DNA of 64,000 nucleotides from Sanderia malayensis (Eukaryota; Cnidaria; Scyphozoa; Semaeostomeae; Pelagiidae): NCBI GenBank assembly GCA_013076295.1, contig RQOL01000024.1, positions 4,541,158 to 4,605,157 of the forward strand, read 5' to 3'. Shown piece by piece: positions 49,919 to 62,468 of this stretch (position 1 is its first letter; each line of letters starts with the position of its first letter). The notes under the pieces were generated by a model. It saw only the letters and a program-made list of their open reading frames with translations, ran no database searches and was not told where the DNA came from. The position numbers and the translations under genes were made by a program.

Positions 49919-52900
49919 CTGATTATCAAATTGAACCAATGAGAGCAGTGGTGCGACACAGTTTAATTATGTAGTCTTGGCTTCTCTTCTTATAAATTTA
50001 CGCAAGAGTTTTTAGTAAAGCAATCATTGTATCCAAATTGACATAATTTTCGTAATAAAATTGTTGGGCTGTTGTTTGTTCTTATTAATCCACACCATCG
50101 AACCAGATTAATGTTTTCGTCGAATACGGTGTAATCCGATACCTCGGCTCGGTATAATTAATTACTCCCACTGCTAATGAATAACCAAGAACACAGTTCC
50201 CCGACAATGAGAACTCATCAACAGATTTCACAATTCTTGAAAGAAATTCAATAAACTTCTTATCGACACAGCTTTGCCAAATCTGAAGTGAGTGTACAAT
50301 CAACTTCAAAACATTCTAGGCCACCGACTTTGTCTTTTCTGTTTCTTCGATCCTTTGAGAGTTAAATATTAATTTTGCCTTGCCTTTTGACTATAATACG
50401 CTCTTTGTAGACGCGAAGCTGTGAGGCAGAATACGAATAACTGCGGATCACATAAATAAGTATTTTGACTTTTATTGTGATGTCGTTGTGCCTTTACAAA
50501 TTCACAAATGTCTTCTTCTTTCAATGTGAAATTTCCAAGAGAGTCATAACTTGTCGCATGTGGACTCCCTGCTTTCCTGAAAGAAAACCATTTGTTGAGT
50601 GAAGGTGTAAAATTACCTAAAGCCTTTTATCAAATTCTATGTTTTGAATAATAAAACTTATCTAGAGAGGTTTTACATTCTTGTGGATAAGCCATCCTTG
50701 TCCTTTGTTTTTACTTTGTTTCTGGTTTCTATTTGTATTTGTAGTTTGCATCAGTTGTATGGTTGTCTTAGCTGACAAAAAGAAACGTCAAACAACACGC
50801 TAATCCTCGCCGGGGGGACCATTCAACCCATCTGATATCACTGGTAACCAAGGAAAACTTGCAAATCAAACATGTGTATCTGAAAGATTTATTCTCAGTT
50901 AAGTAAGTGTACATTGGATTTGTAAAATCAAACATATGAGGACAGAATACAAACAATGAGAATAGATAAATAACGCAAAGAATCAAATTGTGAAGACATT
51001 CTCCTTTTCACACTCACTTGAACATTAACCAACAAAGAAACGACTGCACTGGGCTGTTGAAATGACATGTGATGAAGACTTGTTTCTTTGCGTCACCAAA
51101 CAAAACTTATTAGTATATGTAAAAGCAACTTTTAAGCAACTTCTGATCCAAACAAAATGCGCAGACATGTTTATGTTTACCTCGCTACTTTTAAGGCCAT
51201 TGACCTCAGCAATGCAGAAATTTAATTATGTAACATAACATAAATGGGGAGTGATCTGATAACAATGATAGCACTGATAACGCACGCCTTTCGTTATTCA
51301 ATTTCGAAGAAGAGGTGTGTTCTGCAGAAGACTTGAAAATATTTGAAAACGAGTACGGGAACAGAAAACCAGGAAGCTGAAAGCCACGCAAATCTTGAAA
51401 GCACGTGCAAAAGAGTTCAGCTGATCAGCGGACAAAGGGATGATTCTTGTGTCAATCAATCCAGAGTGCTTCAAAAACCTGCCGCACCGGCAACGAAATA
51501 CCAGTAATTTCCTCATTCGGCATGCTTTTCAAATACAGCTTATGGTAAACGCTAATGCAATTGTATGAAATGAACGAATCGAATTCAAAAAACATATAAG
51601 CAACTAAGTACGAGGAGGAAATAAATTATGCATGAGAAGAAATATAGATCAAAAGTCATTGTAAGAGAACCACTAGAAATCATTTACTGAAGTGAATGTC
51701 GAAGTATCAACGATGATGAATAATCAACATTGAGAACTTATATCAAGCTCAGAAAGTTGAACGTATTATGACAGTTTGGGTTAATCAATTTTTCAAGAAA
51801 TGCTTTAGAAGTAAAGCAGTGCAAAAATATGTCGGGAAAACCACTGGGGCATGCGCATGCCTGTTTATTTTAGATGGTTAATTAGAAGCGTGGGCCCAGT
51901 ATAATTATGGCATTTATAAGGAAAAGCCGATCAATTAGTAAACAATTTCAAGCAACACGAGCTTTGTAAAATGCAAACAGAGACGCACGTAACGGTGTAC
52001 CAAAGGTTGCGGGGGCAGACATCCAAATTTTGGGATTTTGTTGGCTTGTGAAAGTTAGTGTTCTCATTCTAATTGCTCGTCTTCTCATTCTAGTAACTCG
52101 TTTTCATTTGTGTCCCCGAGGGCCGATTTTGCCAGGACTGCTCAAACAGGGAAATAGACAAGACGTCACCATGTTGTTCATATTAAAGACGCCACCATGT
52201 TGTACATTTTATTAAAGATAACAGAGCAAAAACTAGCCAACGAACAAAACGGCCTATAGGATACATTATAAAATTGTCGGCATGAATCTGATGATTTGTG
52301 CCTACATGAAAACAATAAGAGCAATTCGCCTGGTTTACAGGAGTTGCTCGAGCCGCCATGCCCTACCCAGTCGCCGCCTATGTTCATGCCCACTTGTTTT
52401 CACTTCTCGTGGGTTTTAGGCCAAGGATAAATTGTTGTTTTGCTTTGCTGATGCATGACCTTTACAATCTATTGTCAATACTAGGTACAAAAGAGGGCTT
52501 ATTCGACAATTAAAAGAGAATTCTGAGTTCTGACACAACATTTTGGTCGAACCAATCTCGTGAACAATCGGAGGGAGGCAGATCTCTCCCTGCCCAGAGA
52601 AAACTGTCCAACGTAGTTTTTCTCATCATTTCATCCTGTCTTCTCTTTTGCCACCTTAAATTCAAACGAGAATGCATTGCTCTTGCCACCTGTGCCTATT
52701 GTAGAGAGTCAATTTGAAAAACCTAATGCTATGTAAATGGTGAAAACGCAAGATCGCGGATGTAACTGTTCTAAAGATGAATGGAGTTAATGGAATAAAC
52801 ATTTCTTCAAAGGCCAGCACAGTGAAACAGTATTATTGAAACTTACCCAGTTGTTGTTCAGTAAAATAGGAGCGTATCCGCCTTCAGGAAGGGAACGGAT

Positions 52901-53464
52901 ATATCGTGCACAATACGATTGAACTAAGAGCTGAGGCTTGAAAAGATATTTTTCCAAAGAGGTCTTTGATAAGAAGATTCTTGTTGCAAAAAATGTTTCA
53001 TCTGCAGAAAGTTAAGCCATATACAACAACATCTATGCCTGAAGAAATGTTGAATTAAAATTCCAGCCAAGTAAAATTAGAAATTTGAAGATGGTAAGAA
53101 GTTGTGATGACTTTCACCAAATATTTCCGTTTTAACGTCACACTTTATGTGAAAATATTAATGGACACTTATTGCAAAAAATTATGATTCAAGAGAGGGA
53201 TTTGAGAAATGGACTTTAACTGATGGCGATTATTAAAACATGAATATGTAATAAAGAGTCCTTATATGTCATATACTCCTAAATTATCTATTAGCAGTCA
53301 AGCTTTTTTCAAAGCTATCTAGCCTGCCTTGATAATGAAAATAAATGTTAGTGTTAAAGAAACCAAATTACGGAGGGTAAGCATTGCAGATATTGAAGCA
53401 GAAGACAAGAACAAAATCAGGAAAAGCTCCAATAGCTAAGTGGAAATATACACGCATTTTTTTA

Positions 53465-53849
53465 ATAAGAAACCGGTTTATAAGAAACCTAGATCTAGAC
53501 GCCCTAAAATTTAAGAAACTTTTAGAACTACAAGGAAATATCTAAGAAACATTAGAAATTTCGGAAACACGTTTTCCCTTTACGGATTTAGCAAATGTCA
53601 ACTACAGTAAGTATGTTTTATGTGCTAGGCATAACATTGTCGGCTCCACATGACGATTTTTCGCATTGACGATTTTTCTTGATATAATACCAATATTTTG
53701 CCACATCCACGTTTTTTCTTCGTTTTCACTGGAACTTCGTGTTCATTAGATTAAGAAACTTTTAAGAAACTTTTAGAACTAGTGGCTAAAAACTAAAGCT
53801 TTTACTACTAGGCCTTGAGCCAGGTTTCTTATAAAAAAAACGTGTATTG
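53465..53849. mobile_element. MITE-like element, copy B, ~385 bp
   Basis: Same family and orientation as 28558-28946. The ends TTTATAAGAAACCTAG and CCAGGTTTCTTATAAA are inverted repeats. The interior shares the sequence around CTCCACATGACGATTTTTCG. Confidence 0.75.
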
Positions 53850-55289
53850 CATGAAAGGTCAGGTATAGACATTTAATTATAAGGCTTAGCTTTAGCCATA
53901 ACTATAATTTAATTTCCATACCCCCTGCAAAATGAATTAGAGAACTTCTACATTATTTTTGTCTTTAGGAAGCTCTTTAAGGAATTTCGATAACTTCAAC
54001 AAACTAGATTAAGGATTAATCCCGATAATCTTCTTTTGAAACGAAAGCAATAATCCTAATTTGTAAAACTTTGCGAACTTCAGCATGCATGATTGCCAAG
54101 TTTATTGAAAAAACAGTCCAGCTGTAAAGACTGGAAACCAGAGTTTAAAACGAATAGACTGTTTACTTGTACCTTTTACAATGAACGATAATCAGACTTA
54201 ACAAATTTAAATTCAACAATTAGGATCACTTAATTCAAACATACGTCATTAAAGCACAAAATGATTCTTATCGATGCCTTTTGACCTTAGTTCATTGCTC
54301 AATGAAACTATTCATAAACAATGAAAGCAATAACAACAGAACTTGAAATGCACAATCTATCAGATGACTAGTAACGGGGCACCGCCCCAGAGGCTGGCAA
54401 CAAATTAATCCCGCAGCACGAAAAGTGATCGGTCTCAAATGGAGATTTATTAAACGTCAATAAATCGGTTCTAATTAAAAGTAATTTTCATAAGGTCGAT
54501 CTTCCTGGGGCACGTAATGTAATTGTAAATAGGAAAATTTTATGTACCAACAAAAGTATTTGTTGAGGTGAATTGGCAGTTAAAGGTCATCCCTGTTGGT
54601 GATGCGATTCGGACGAAAAGTAATCGGTCTTAATTTGAGAATATGAGTGGTGTTGCCGGATGCATTAGTAAAAAGCTGAAACACCACGCCAAGGAGCATC
54701 CATTGTTTGAGTTTTCATTTTTTGTGAAAGCTGCCACGGTAATAGTAAATGACATATTGGTGGGAAATGTTTATATTGGAAAGACTTGTATATATTGGTG
54801 GGAAATGTTTTGACCCAAAAAACCTTTTCATCCCCACCACAAGAATATCACCACTATGGTTATCTAGTTGAAAATCCTTGTTGAAAATTCAGCAATGAAC
54901 AACTAAGAACACCAGCATTGATTGCCGGTTATTGAACCCATCTAGAGGAATAAATAAGCATCAGAGAACTTGACATTTCAAGAAACAATTGGTCTTATGG
55001 GACAGGATTAAAGTTTTTCAGAAAATTTATTCGCACTAAAAACTTAAAATGGTATCAACAGTAGCTATAAAATATGAATTTAAACATCTGCTCTGCTTTG
55101 AATTTAAAATCAAGCATTTCTTCAACAGACCGCATTGCAATGCAATTCCAGTAATTGAAGGACATCCAAGGGTATTACTTCGAATAAATTGACACCCCAG
55201 AGAGGCATATTATAATTAGCAACAGCAATCTTGGCATAACAAGCCTGGCAAGCATTATTGCAAGTACCCTGCACTATGTTGCATCCATG

Positions 55290-55810
55290 GAAAAAATGGC
55301 GTGGCGTGTTTAGTCAAAGTTCGCGAAAGTATATTACGCGAAACTTTCTAAAATATAAAATTCGCAAAAGTTTATTCTTGATAAAAATTTCGAAATTGGA
55401 AACTCGCAAAAGTTTGTTCTTGATAAAAAGCTATTTTGAAAAAATTGTAATTCCAGAGTGAAAGGCGACTAATAAAGAAAAATATTTATTCATTAGTTAG
55501 TTTCATGGAGAGCAAAGGGAAGGCAGAAAAGGCAGAGTGAAAATGGAAAAGAAGCTAACCCTTTTGAGAATTTTAATGATGCATAATTTTATTACAGTAT
55601 TGTTCTTCTTCTGTTTACGTTGTAATAAATTAAAAAAAATTATGAAAAAAGTTTCACTTTGAATAAAAACTACTTCAAAGTTTCTGTTTAAAGTTTCTGT
55701 TCAAACTTGGAATTCGCGAAAGTTTATTCTCGCAAAATGTCTGAAACGTTTTTTTTGCCTCGCGAAAGTTTCTTCCCACGAAAGTTTCTTCCTTTAAAGT
55801 ACACGTTATT
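55290..55810. repeat. Degenerate repeat rich in CGCGAAAGTTT motifs
   Basis: TTCGCGAAAGTATA, ACGCGAAACTTTC, TTCGCAAAAGTTTATTCTTG and TCGCGAAAGTTTCTTCC occur repeatedly. Those near the left edge face those near the right edge, as in an eroded element with long subterminal repeats. No coding was seen. Confidence 0.4.
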
Positions 55811-56836
55811 CGACACACAACTTTACTGGGGTTACGAAGGGCGTTCTGTGTAGGAGCTACTTTCATGAAAAGAAATTTTTCTAGTTAGCGATAGCGTCTT
55901 TGAAATGAAATATAGCGTTTTTAAAAGTTTTTGTATTTGTTGAGTCATATAAAAATGCTGAGCGCTCAGACCTCTTCAGACATGACTTCTCCTGTCCCAA
56001 AACTTCAACTGGTTGTTTGCAAGTGTTTTAGTCTCTTCACTGCACTTTGTCGTAACTACACATTGCTTGTTGTGAACATGTTTGCATGCTTCGACATGAA
56101 TGCTACCGTTTGACCTGCCATTCTTGCAGACCAGTAAGTGCCACTTACGCAACTTGGCACTTTGTACTTTGAACTTCTTGCACAGATTAAACGCGTTTAG
56201 GTGCCCGGTTGGCAATTATTGGTAAAACTAGATCCATGTACATGTATTTTCCAGACTGTGAAAAAACGACAAAGCAGAATGGACTGTAAATTTGGTTTTC
56301 TGTTGCAAAACACTCAATTGTAAAGCAACGCAGGCATGTCATTGATATTCCAAAGTTTTGCCGTTTGATTATTCTCAAAATAGGTTCTCAATTTGGTTCC
56401 CATTCACCTCACAAAAAACGATAAACCATCATAAGCATTTTCATTGTTAAAATCTTATTTGTAATTTCAGTTGCTTTTTGGGAGAAACATAATAGAAGAT
56501 AACCTACAATTATATTATCTTTAATTGAAAGAGAACAGTTGTGCAGAACAGTAGTACACATAGCAAAAAGTGCATATAATACTAAGAGTGGTAACAATCC
56601 TGGCACTTGGTATCACCTCAGAACTATTCAATAATTAATTGAATCCTTCCTGTATTCAGACGTGGGACAGTCAGACAAACTCAACAATGCGCATCACTGA
56701 GTTGTATACAAAATTTTCTGATTTCCTGACTTCACAATGTCATAACCACATGCCCTTGTTATGTAAATATATTATTAATTTTTGGTACCATAACATAATA
56801 TAACGGAGGAGTGCCTGGCGATTTATCATATTGCAG

Positions 56837-59800
56837 TAGCATCAGAGAAAGAAGAGAAAGCGGTAAGTTGCAGGCAAGTTTATTTAACGTCTTAAAGTTT
56901 GGTTTTTAAGCGGGCTCAAATATAGCTACCAGCAAAATATGAACATTGTTTTAAGGATGTTGACTAACATGACGCTGAAGTGCCTAAAATATATTTTAGA
57001 GTGCCGTAAAATGTCGTTAGAGCAAATTTTGAGCAATTTGTATTTGTTTGTATGGCTGTTTATGTCGGTCTGTTTGCTCGAGCAATGTTCACAGCGTATA
57101 GCTACGAGACCAAAAATGACCCCTTTTTGTTTGCGGAAAGTATTTACTGAGAATGACCTTCGTAGGTTAAGATTTGAAATTAAGGTGCGTCTCGAGATTC
57201 TCCCAGCAAGTCAGAATCTCGAGACACACATGAAATGTTTCGTAGATTAAAATAAATTTGATAAAGACTCTACGTAGTAAACAATTGGAGCGTAAAAGTT
57301 TGCTTGTAACTCAGCTGAAAACACCGTTTAAACTAGTACTAAACAGTTTCGCTTTTGTAAGTACGCATCTCTCATACACAACCAGGTGAATATGCGGTCT
57401 GTAATAAGCCCCTGCATACATGTTCTGGCAGTCTTGCTGGCATGCAGTGTAGCGGAGAAAAGTACGATAACATTTACTGAAGAGCAAAAGAATATGATGG
57501 CCAGAGCTAAAACCAAGCTGCTATCTGTGACAGCTGTCTCCAGCAGCATGTCTGAAAATGCTTACACACAGCCACTCGTTTCTTCGAACGGCTTCAGTGA
57601 GAAGCTTACGCAAGCGAAATCTAAGATCAACGGTTTGGAAGCCAAATTACTTGGTGATACTTCTGAAGATAGAGAGGGAAGAGCAGAGCGAATAAGTGGC
57701 GCATTGGAAGGTGTTGGCAATGGGCTCGTAGGAATGGTCGGTGGAATCAAGAGTGGCAATTGGATTCAAGGCGTACAAGGAGCATTAGGTAAAAGCATTA
57801 TTTTCCCTGTTTCACTACTAATGCATCTAATAACTGACCAAACTAATTTCGATGAATTACAAAATATCTGGCTCCACTCAATTTTATGTCGTAGTAATAC
57901 AACAACCATTTTTAAAAATCTAAAATAGCCAAGCTTAGAAATATTGTAACATAGCTTTGCTATATGGTAGGAATGGTTTAAACTATTACTATTAGGAATT
58001 GTGATCGGTAATCAAATTATTATTGTAATTATAATCAGGAATTGTTACATCTATTGTGGCACTCGCTGGACCAATTGGAATGATTGCATCAAGCATTTTG
58101 TCAATGATATCCAGTTTGTTTTCACTTTTTGGTGGAAGTCAATCTGAAAGTCAGGAATCAATGATTAAGCGGGTTGTTGAAACTGCAATCAGTGAATTCA
58201 GAGACAAAGATATGAAGGAGAACATCGAAGGAGCTAAACAAGTTTACCAATCGTTAAGCAGTTCTATTCAAAACTTCAGAGAAAGGAAGAATTATACGTC
58301 AGTATCGCAAGCTGAAGAGCTGTATAACCACATTTTCAGCGGATTACCTGTTTTTGGTAGGGAGGCTTGTGTTATATTTTTAAATACCCTTGCAGATGAG
58401 TCCCTTACATGCCTGGTTTCCATAAAATTACTCGTTATAGATGTAATCCATGCTCTGAAATGTAATGTACCGCATGTCAAAAAAATTGCGGTACATTGCA
58501 AACGCGCAACAAATGCTACACCAATACCCAGTTATTGATGTTCTCTATTCGAATAACCGAAAATTACCAGTGAATAAATGTTGAGAACGAAAACATCATC
58601 AAACGGCTTTATTTATTTGCTCGTCAACTGCTGGTCTCTAACTCCATATAGTTTCCATACAGGCTGTCAGGGGAGGGGTTTAGAAAGTTCTGCTCCCACA
58701 CTGGAGGAGTTTTAATTAATAAAACAATCAACAACTTCCACTTCCAGAATGGGAGTCTATTCAAGAGGGGGCCAGGAGAAGACGTAACTGCTTTGCAAAA
58801 GGACGCAATTTTACGGCAATCAATACTTCCAAAATACAAAACTCAAAACTTAGAAATACACTGCTACTTGTACATTCAATTTTTTTATAGGAGTGCTAAA
58901 AACTAGGATTGCAGAAAAGTGCGAAAAGCCGAGTAAAGACAAGAACAAAGCTAGGAACTGCTTAAATTTTGTAAAACTGTATGCCGAACTTTCAATTTTA
59001 AGACAGCTGATTTTGACGGACATGGCAAGTCTTCTTTCCGAAATGGCTGAGACTGACGGTCAGGAAAGTCTAGAAGCCACAGGAAACAACATTCTTCACA
59101 TGATAAAAAAAGAGCAGGAAAGTGACAAAACAGTGTTTGCACCATTTGCCGATCCTCTTAATCAAATGTATAAACGATACACCATTGCAATTTTGTTTTC
59201 AAGTGTTGAAGAATACGCAGTGTTGAATGCTTACATGAACACCCTGCACCAAATGAGAGATGGTCTGAAGGTTGCAGAAGATGCTAATACGGATGGTGGG
59301 GCTATATTCAGAGATTATGTGCTTGGTTGCATTGATCCGATGCTACAGGGAACCTGCGCAAAATTCGAGACAAAGGAGTACAGCAACCTTGCAGATATTG
59401 AGATGGACCGAAGAATTTCATCGGTGTTTATACCAAAAGGAAGATCGTTAACAGCAGGGCGGGCTAGAAGCACGGACGCTGCAGTGGGACCATTCATTGG
59501 CCCTGTCGTTCACGGCCAAGTACTTATGGACGATTTATGGACATCTTTAACTGTTTCTACAACTACAGATAGCATTGATAAATATGTCAGAGTTTGTGAG
59601 AAAGAAGGCATGGATGCCACTGGGAGATGTGATTATATCAAAAACACACAAAGGACACAGGAGTTTGTCCTTTCAAGTGGAATTCATGGATCGGGAAGCT
59701 GGTCTAATAAAATCACATCCATGTATGTTCCAGCTGGCAAAATGGTATTAGGGTATGTAGCAGACACTAAATGGGCTCGAGGGCCATATTATGGTCCCCA

Positions 59801-60329
59801 GTTATACAACAAGGTATGCTTTTTGATTTCAACCTCAAAGTGGACCAAAATAGAGGTTTGGGATGCTAATCATACTATTGCAGAAAATGCCTTATTTTGT
59901 GACCAGACTGATTTGAAAGGAAGATGCTTCCGAGATCGTCGAAACAGGGATACATTAGACCAGGTAAAGTTTGTTGCCGGTCAATAGCTATTACAATATT
60001 TCGTGGAAGCACTTTTGAATTGGTAACTGCATATATAATTGTTTTCTTAGATTCCTGTTGTTTGCAAAGTTAAAGACAAAGTGAAATCGCTCAAAATCCC
60101 TGGAGGAAAGCAAGTGACAGGATTCAGCAAAGAGGAGTACACTGGACAAGTGTATGGACCTTATATTGGACCTGCAACAATCAATCAAGTTGATGGTTCA
60201 TCTAATTGGGAATCATACAAAATTGAAGATACAGTTGCAAATGCCGATGACAAGAAGGCAGCAAAAAGATTTCATCCACAACACAGAAGAGAAATTGGAA
60301 TAGACGAGCTTGAAATTTCAAGCTCATGA
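56837..60329 (+). CDS. Secreted protein: hydrophobic helical hairpin plus three beta/gamma-crystallin-like motifs (pore-former-like)
   Basis: A likely 5'UTR exon 56837-56862 (AG before, GTAAGT after) precedes coding exons 57392-57788 (exon opens at 57386), 58039-58356, 58891-59963 and 60051-60329. All phases agree, giving 688 residues. A signal peptide is clear: MRSVISPC, a hydrophobic core, cleavage near SVA-EK. Exon 2 has a long small-residue hydrophobic stretch (ALAGPIGMIASSILSMISSL) flanked by amphipathic helices, the layout of alpha-helical pore formers such as jellyfish CfTX-type or Cry-like proteins. The C-terminal region repeats [IV]-x-S-[VML]-x-[IV]-P-x-G-[KR] followed by GP-[YF]-[IY]-GP three times, with Cys-x(n)-G-x-C strands between (CEKEGMDATGRC, CDQTDLKGRC). 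This is a beta/gamma-crystallin-like pattern. A cytolysin or venom/defence role is inferred only. A second good donor (AAG|GTATGC at 59813) could give a short isoform. Confidence 0.72.
58464..58497. repeat. 11-bp hairpin in intron of the secreted-protein gene
   Basis: AATGTACCGCA and TGCGGTACATT are exact complements separated by 12 nt. It lies in the intron 58357-58890. Confidence 0.6.
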
Positions 60330-60582
60330 AAAATTCACTGCATTGGAAATAGAGTAGCCGCAACAACAACTGCTACATCAAAATCCTGAACAATTTAACA
60401 ATGTTTCATTAGATTTTAGCATTTTTACAACACGGTCTCCTTCTGGAATATGCCACCGTTTGTCATATATCTTTCTATCCTGTTTATGCCCACCAGTTGT
60501 CATATTTGTGTCTGTACGAATCCACCTCCTGTAGTGAATACGATACAATATCAAAAGTTCACTGCCGATATTTTGTATCAAA

Positions 60583-62300
60583 ATGGCGGACCACGTGGAT
60601 CAAAGTAGTGGTGCCGTGAATAGCCAGCCTGGTTCTTCTAAAGTCGCAACAAGTGCAAGATTAGGTGATGTATGGTTTATAAAATTATGATCTAACTTTC
60701 TTTGCAATCGCAAGGGTCTGTGGATCTGTTGATTTCCTTATTTATTTATTTTTTACTTCGTGGCTACCCTCTCTGTGTCAAAGCATGATTTCCCAGAACA
60801 GACAACTCCCGCCGTCATGCATTTCAGTTGCATGCACCACTGTATTCAGTTTCCATGACATAGTATCATTTGCCCCTGAATATAGGTTTTACTATCCCTA
60901 CTACTAGCTTCGAGGGAAGGTTAAGGATTTAATTATTAATTTTTTAGCATAGTTTCTCGAGGTAATGTTCGGCCTACCGCACCGTTGAAATAAATACCTA
61001 GGTACCTATGCTCTGACAATGTGGCGGGAGTTGGAGATAGTCCTCTCTCGCAGTGTCACTTAAAATATTCTTTTAATAAATAGGAGCAACAAAATTATAG
61101 CAAAAAACAAAATTATTTTATTCTGATTGTTGCTGGCTTCTAGATTTAAAATTAAACTGAAGAAAACTTACAGGTCACACTCTGCACATGCACCAAAATG
61201 TTCGTCACAGATACCCATACCCAGTATTTTAGCCAGAAGTCCCAGGGCATTTGTCCCTCCAAAAGTTTATGTGAGAAAAATCCAAATCTGGATTAAAATT
61301 GGCACCTCAAGGGGAGTCAACAATATTTCAGGAAAGCTTCTTAATGGTTCTGCCCTGGCCGTGCACTGCACACCCATTGGACTGCTTTCCTCTTACCCCT
61401 GTTGTTGTATATCACCACAAAGCAGCACACAGCTGCATAAGCTCAAGGCCCTGAAATACATCATTTAGTTCTTTTTGTCAATTTGTAGACATGAAAAAGC
61501 CTCCACAAAAGGTAGAGTATAATATTTTTCTTTCTGCAAATAAAGGCATCAATTTAAGATAAGTATATTGTTCTTCGATATAATTCAAAATGCATGCTTA
61601 AATAGTATAAATTTCCATTAAGATTTCCTTCATATGGCTTTGAGCATATATATCCAAATCAAGAATTCTTAGATCTTCTGGTTTTTACACACAACATAAT
61701 ACAAGTTTAATCAATACTAAGTCAGATTCAATTTCATATTTCTTATAATTTGGCAGACTTGCCAGAAATGCGGAGAGTCGTTCCACATTGCGACACGTAA
61801 ATGTAGTTGTGGAGAGGACCTTGTGTGCAAGAAGTTGTACAAACAACCGAAGACAACTAATCCTAGAAAAATCAGTAGAGAAAAGTTTTCTTTGCAACAA
61901 AAGGTTAGCCAGAACCATTTATTGTTATTATGAAATCATTGTGTTTGTTGAGAGAATAACCAAAGTAAAAATAAAATTTATGCCACATGCCTTATACCCT
62001 GTTTGATTGAAAAACCCTGAACATCCTATTTCCATATTTGATGCTGTTGTTTATTGATTGAATTTCCATGTTGGAATAAGGCTCTCATACAACAGTTTAT
62101 TGTATATATAGGCAATGAATCTTCACTACTGCAATGGCTACGAAGTAGTTGTTATTTATGCCAAGCCACACAAAAATGGTGCTCTTGGTATGTCAACATT
62201 TGCCACACCAGGAGCACTTCCCTTTCTTGGTACAGCCCATTCAATGGCAGACCAGAAGGAGGAAGACTGTGCTGCCAGCTGTTTGAGCGTTTTATGAAAG
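60583..62300 (+). CDS. Zinc-ribbon protein (UPF0547-like knuckles), 5' exons of the microexon gene
   Basis: Exons 60583-60664, 61489-61511 (23 nt), 61757-61903 and 62112-62300. The ATG gives MADHVDQSSGAVNSQPGSSK; phases 1, 0 and 0 agree. Exon 3 carries CQKCGESFHIATRKCSCGED, a C-x2-C-x10-C-x-C-G ribbon like that of UPF0547/C16orf87 proteins, followed by a basic stretch. Exon 4 in the matching frame reads NGYEVVVIYAKPHKNGALG and GALPFLGTAHSMADQKEED, then meets TGA at 62295-62297. The next exons are open only in phase 1, which would need exon 4 to be left at another donor (for example T|GTTTGA at about 62281) or read in a second frame that has no stop. Function is unknown. The gene could make a 134-residue short protein, a long repeat protein, or both. 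Confidence 0.55.
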
Positions 62301-62468
62301 GTAGATATTTTTTATAGTTCATAAAAGCAATTTATGTATATGATGCAAAAATTGTGTAGCTATACTACTATGGATACTATTGTATATGTATATAATAAGC
62401 TAAATTTGCCATTTCTGTTGTGATCTAACTTTGTCCTGTCATTCATTATATATTATTTACTTTTGCAG

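Larger units (their letters stand above)
49919..56836. other. Long gap with no recognised gene; repeats inside
   Basis: The missing 5' exon(s) and promoter of the TIAM gene should be in the left part. The interior holds MITE copy B (53465-53849) and a zone with many CGCGAAAGTTT motifs (about 55290-55810) that looks like old transposon sequence. Open frames here (50085-50309, 52178-52393, 55976-56215) lack family resemblance and mostly start at non-ATG codons. Confidence 0.45.

Noticed and set aside
50085..50309. 74-residue minus-strand frame as the missing TIAM N-terminus
   Set aside because: It begins at TTG, lacks a Met-Gly start and cannot be joined in phase to exon 49918-49819.
61127..61468. 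113-residue plus-strand frame between exons 1 and 2 of the microexon gene
   Set aside because: No recognisable motif and phases do not fit the neighbouring exons.
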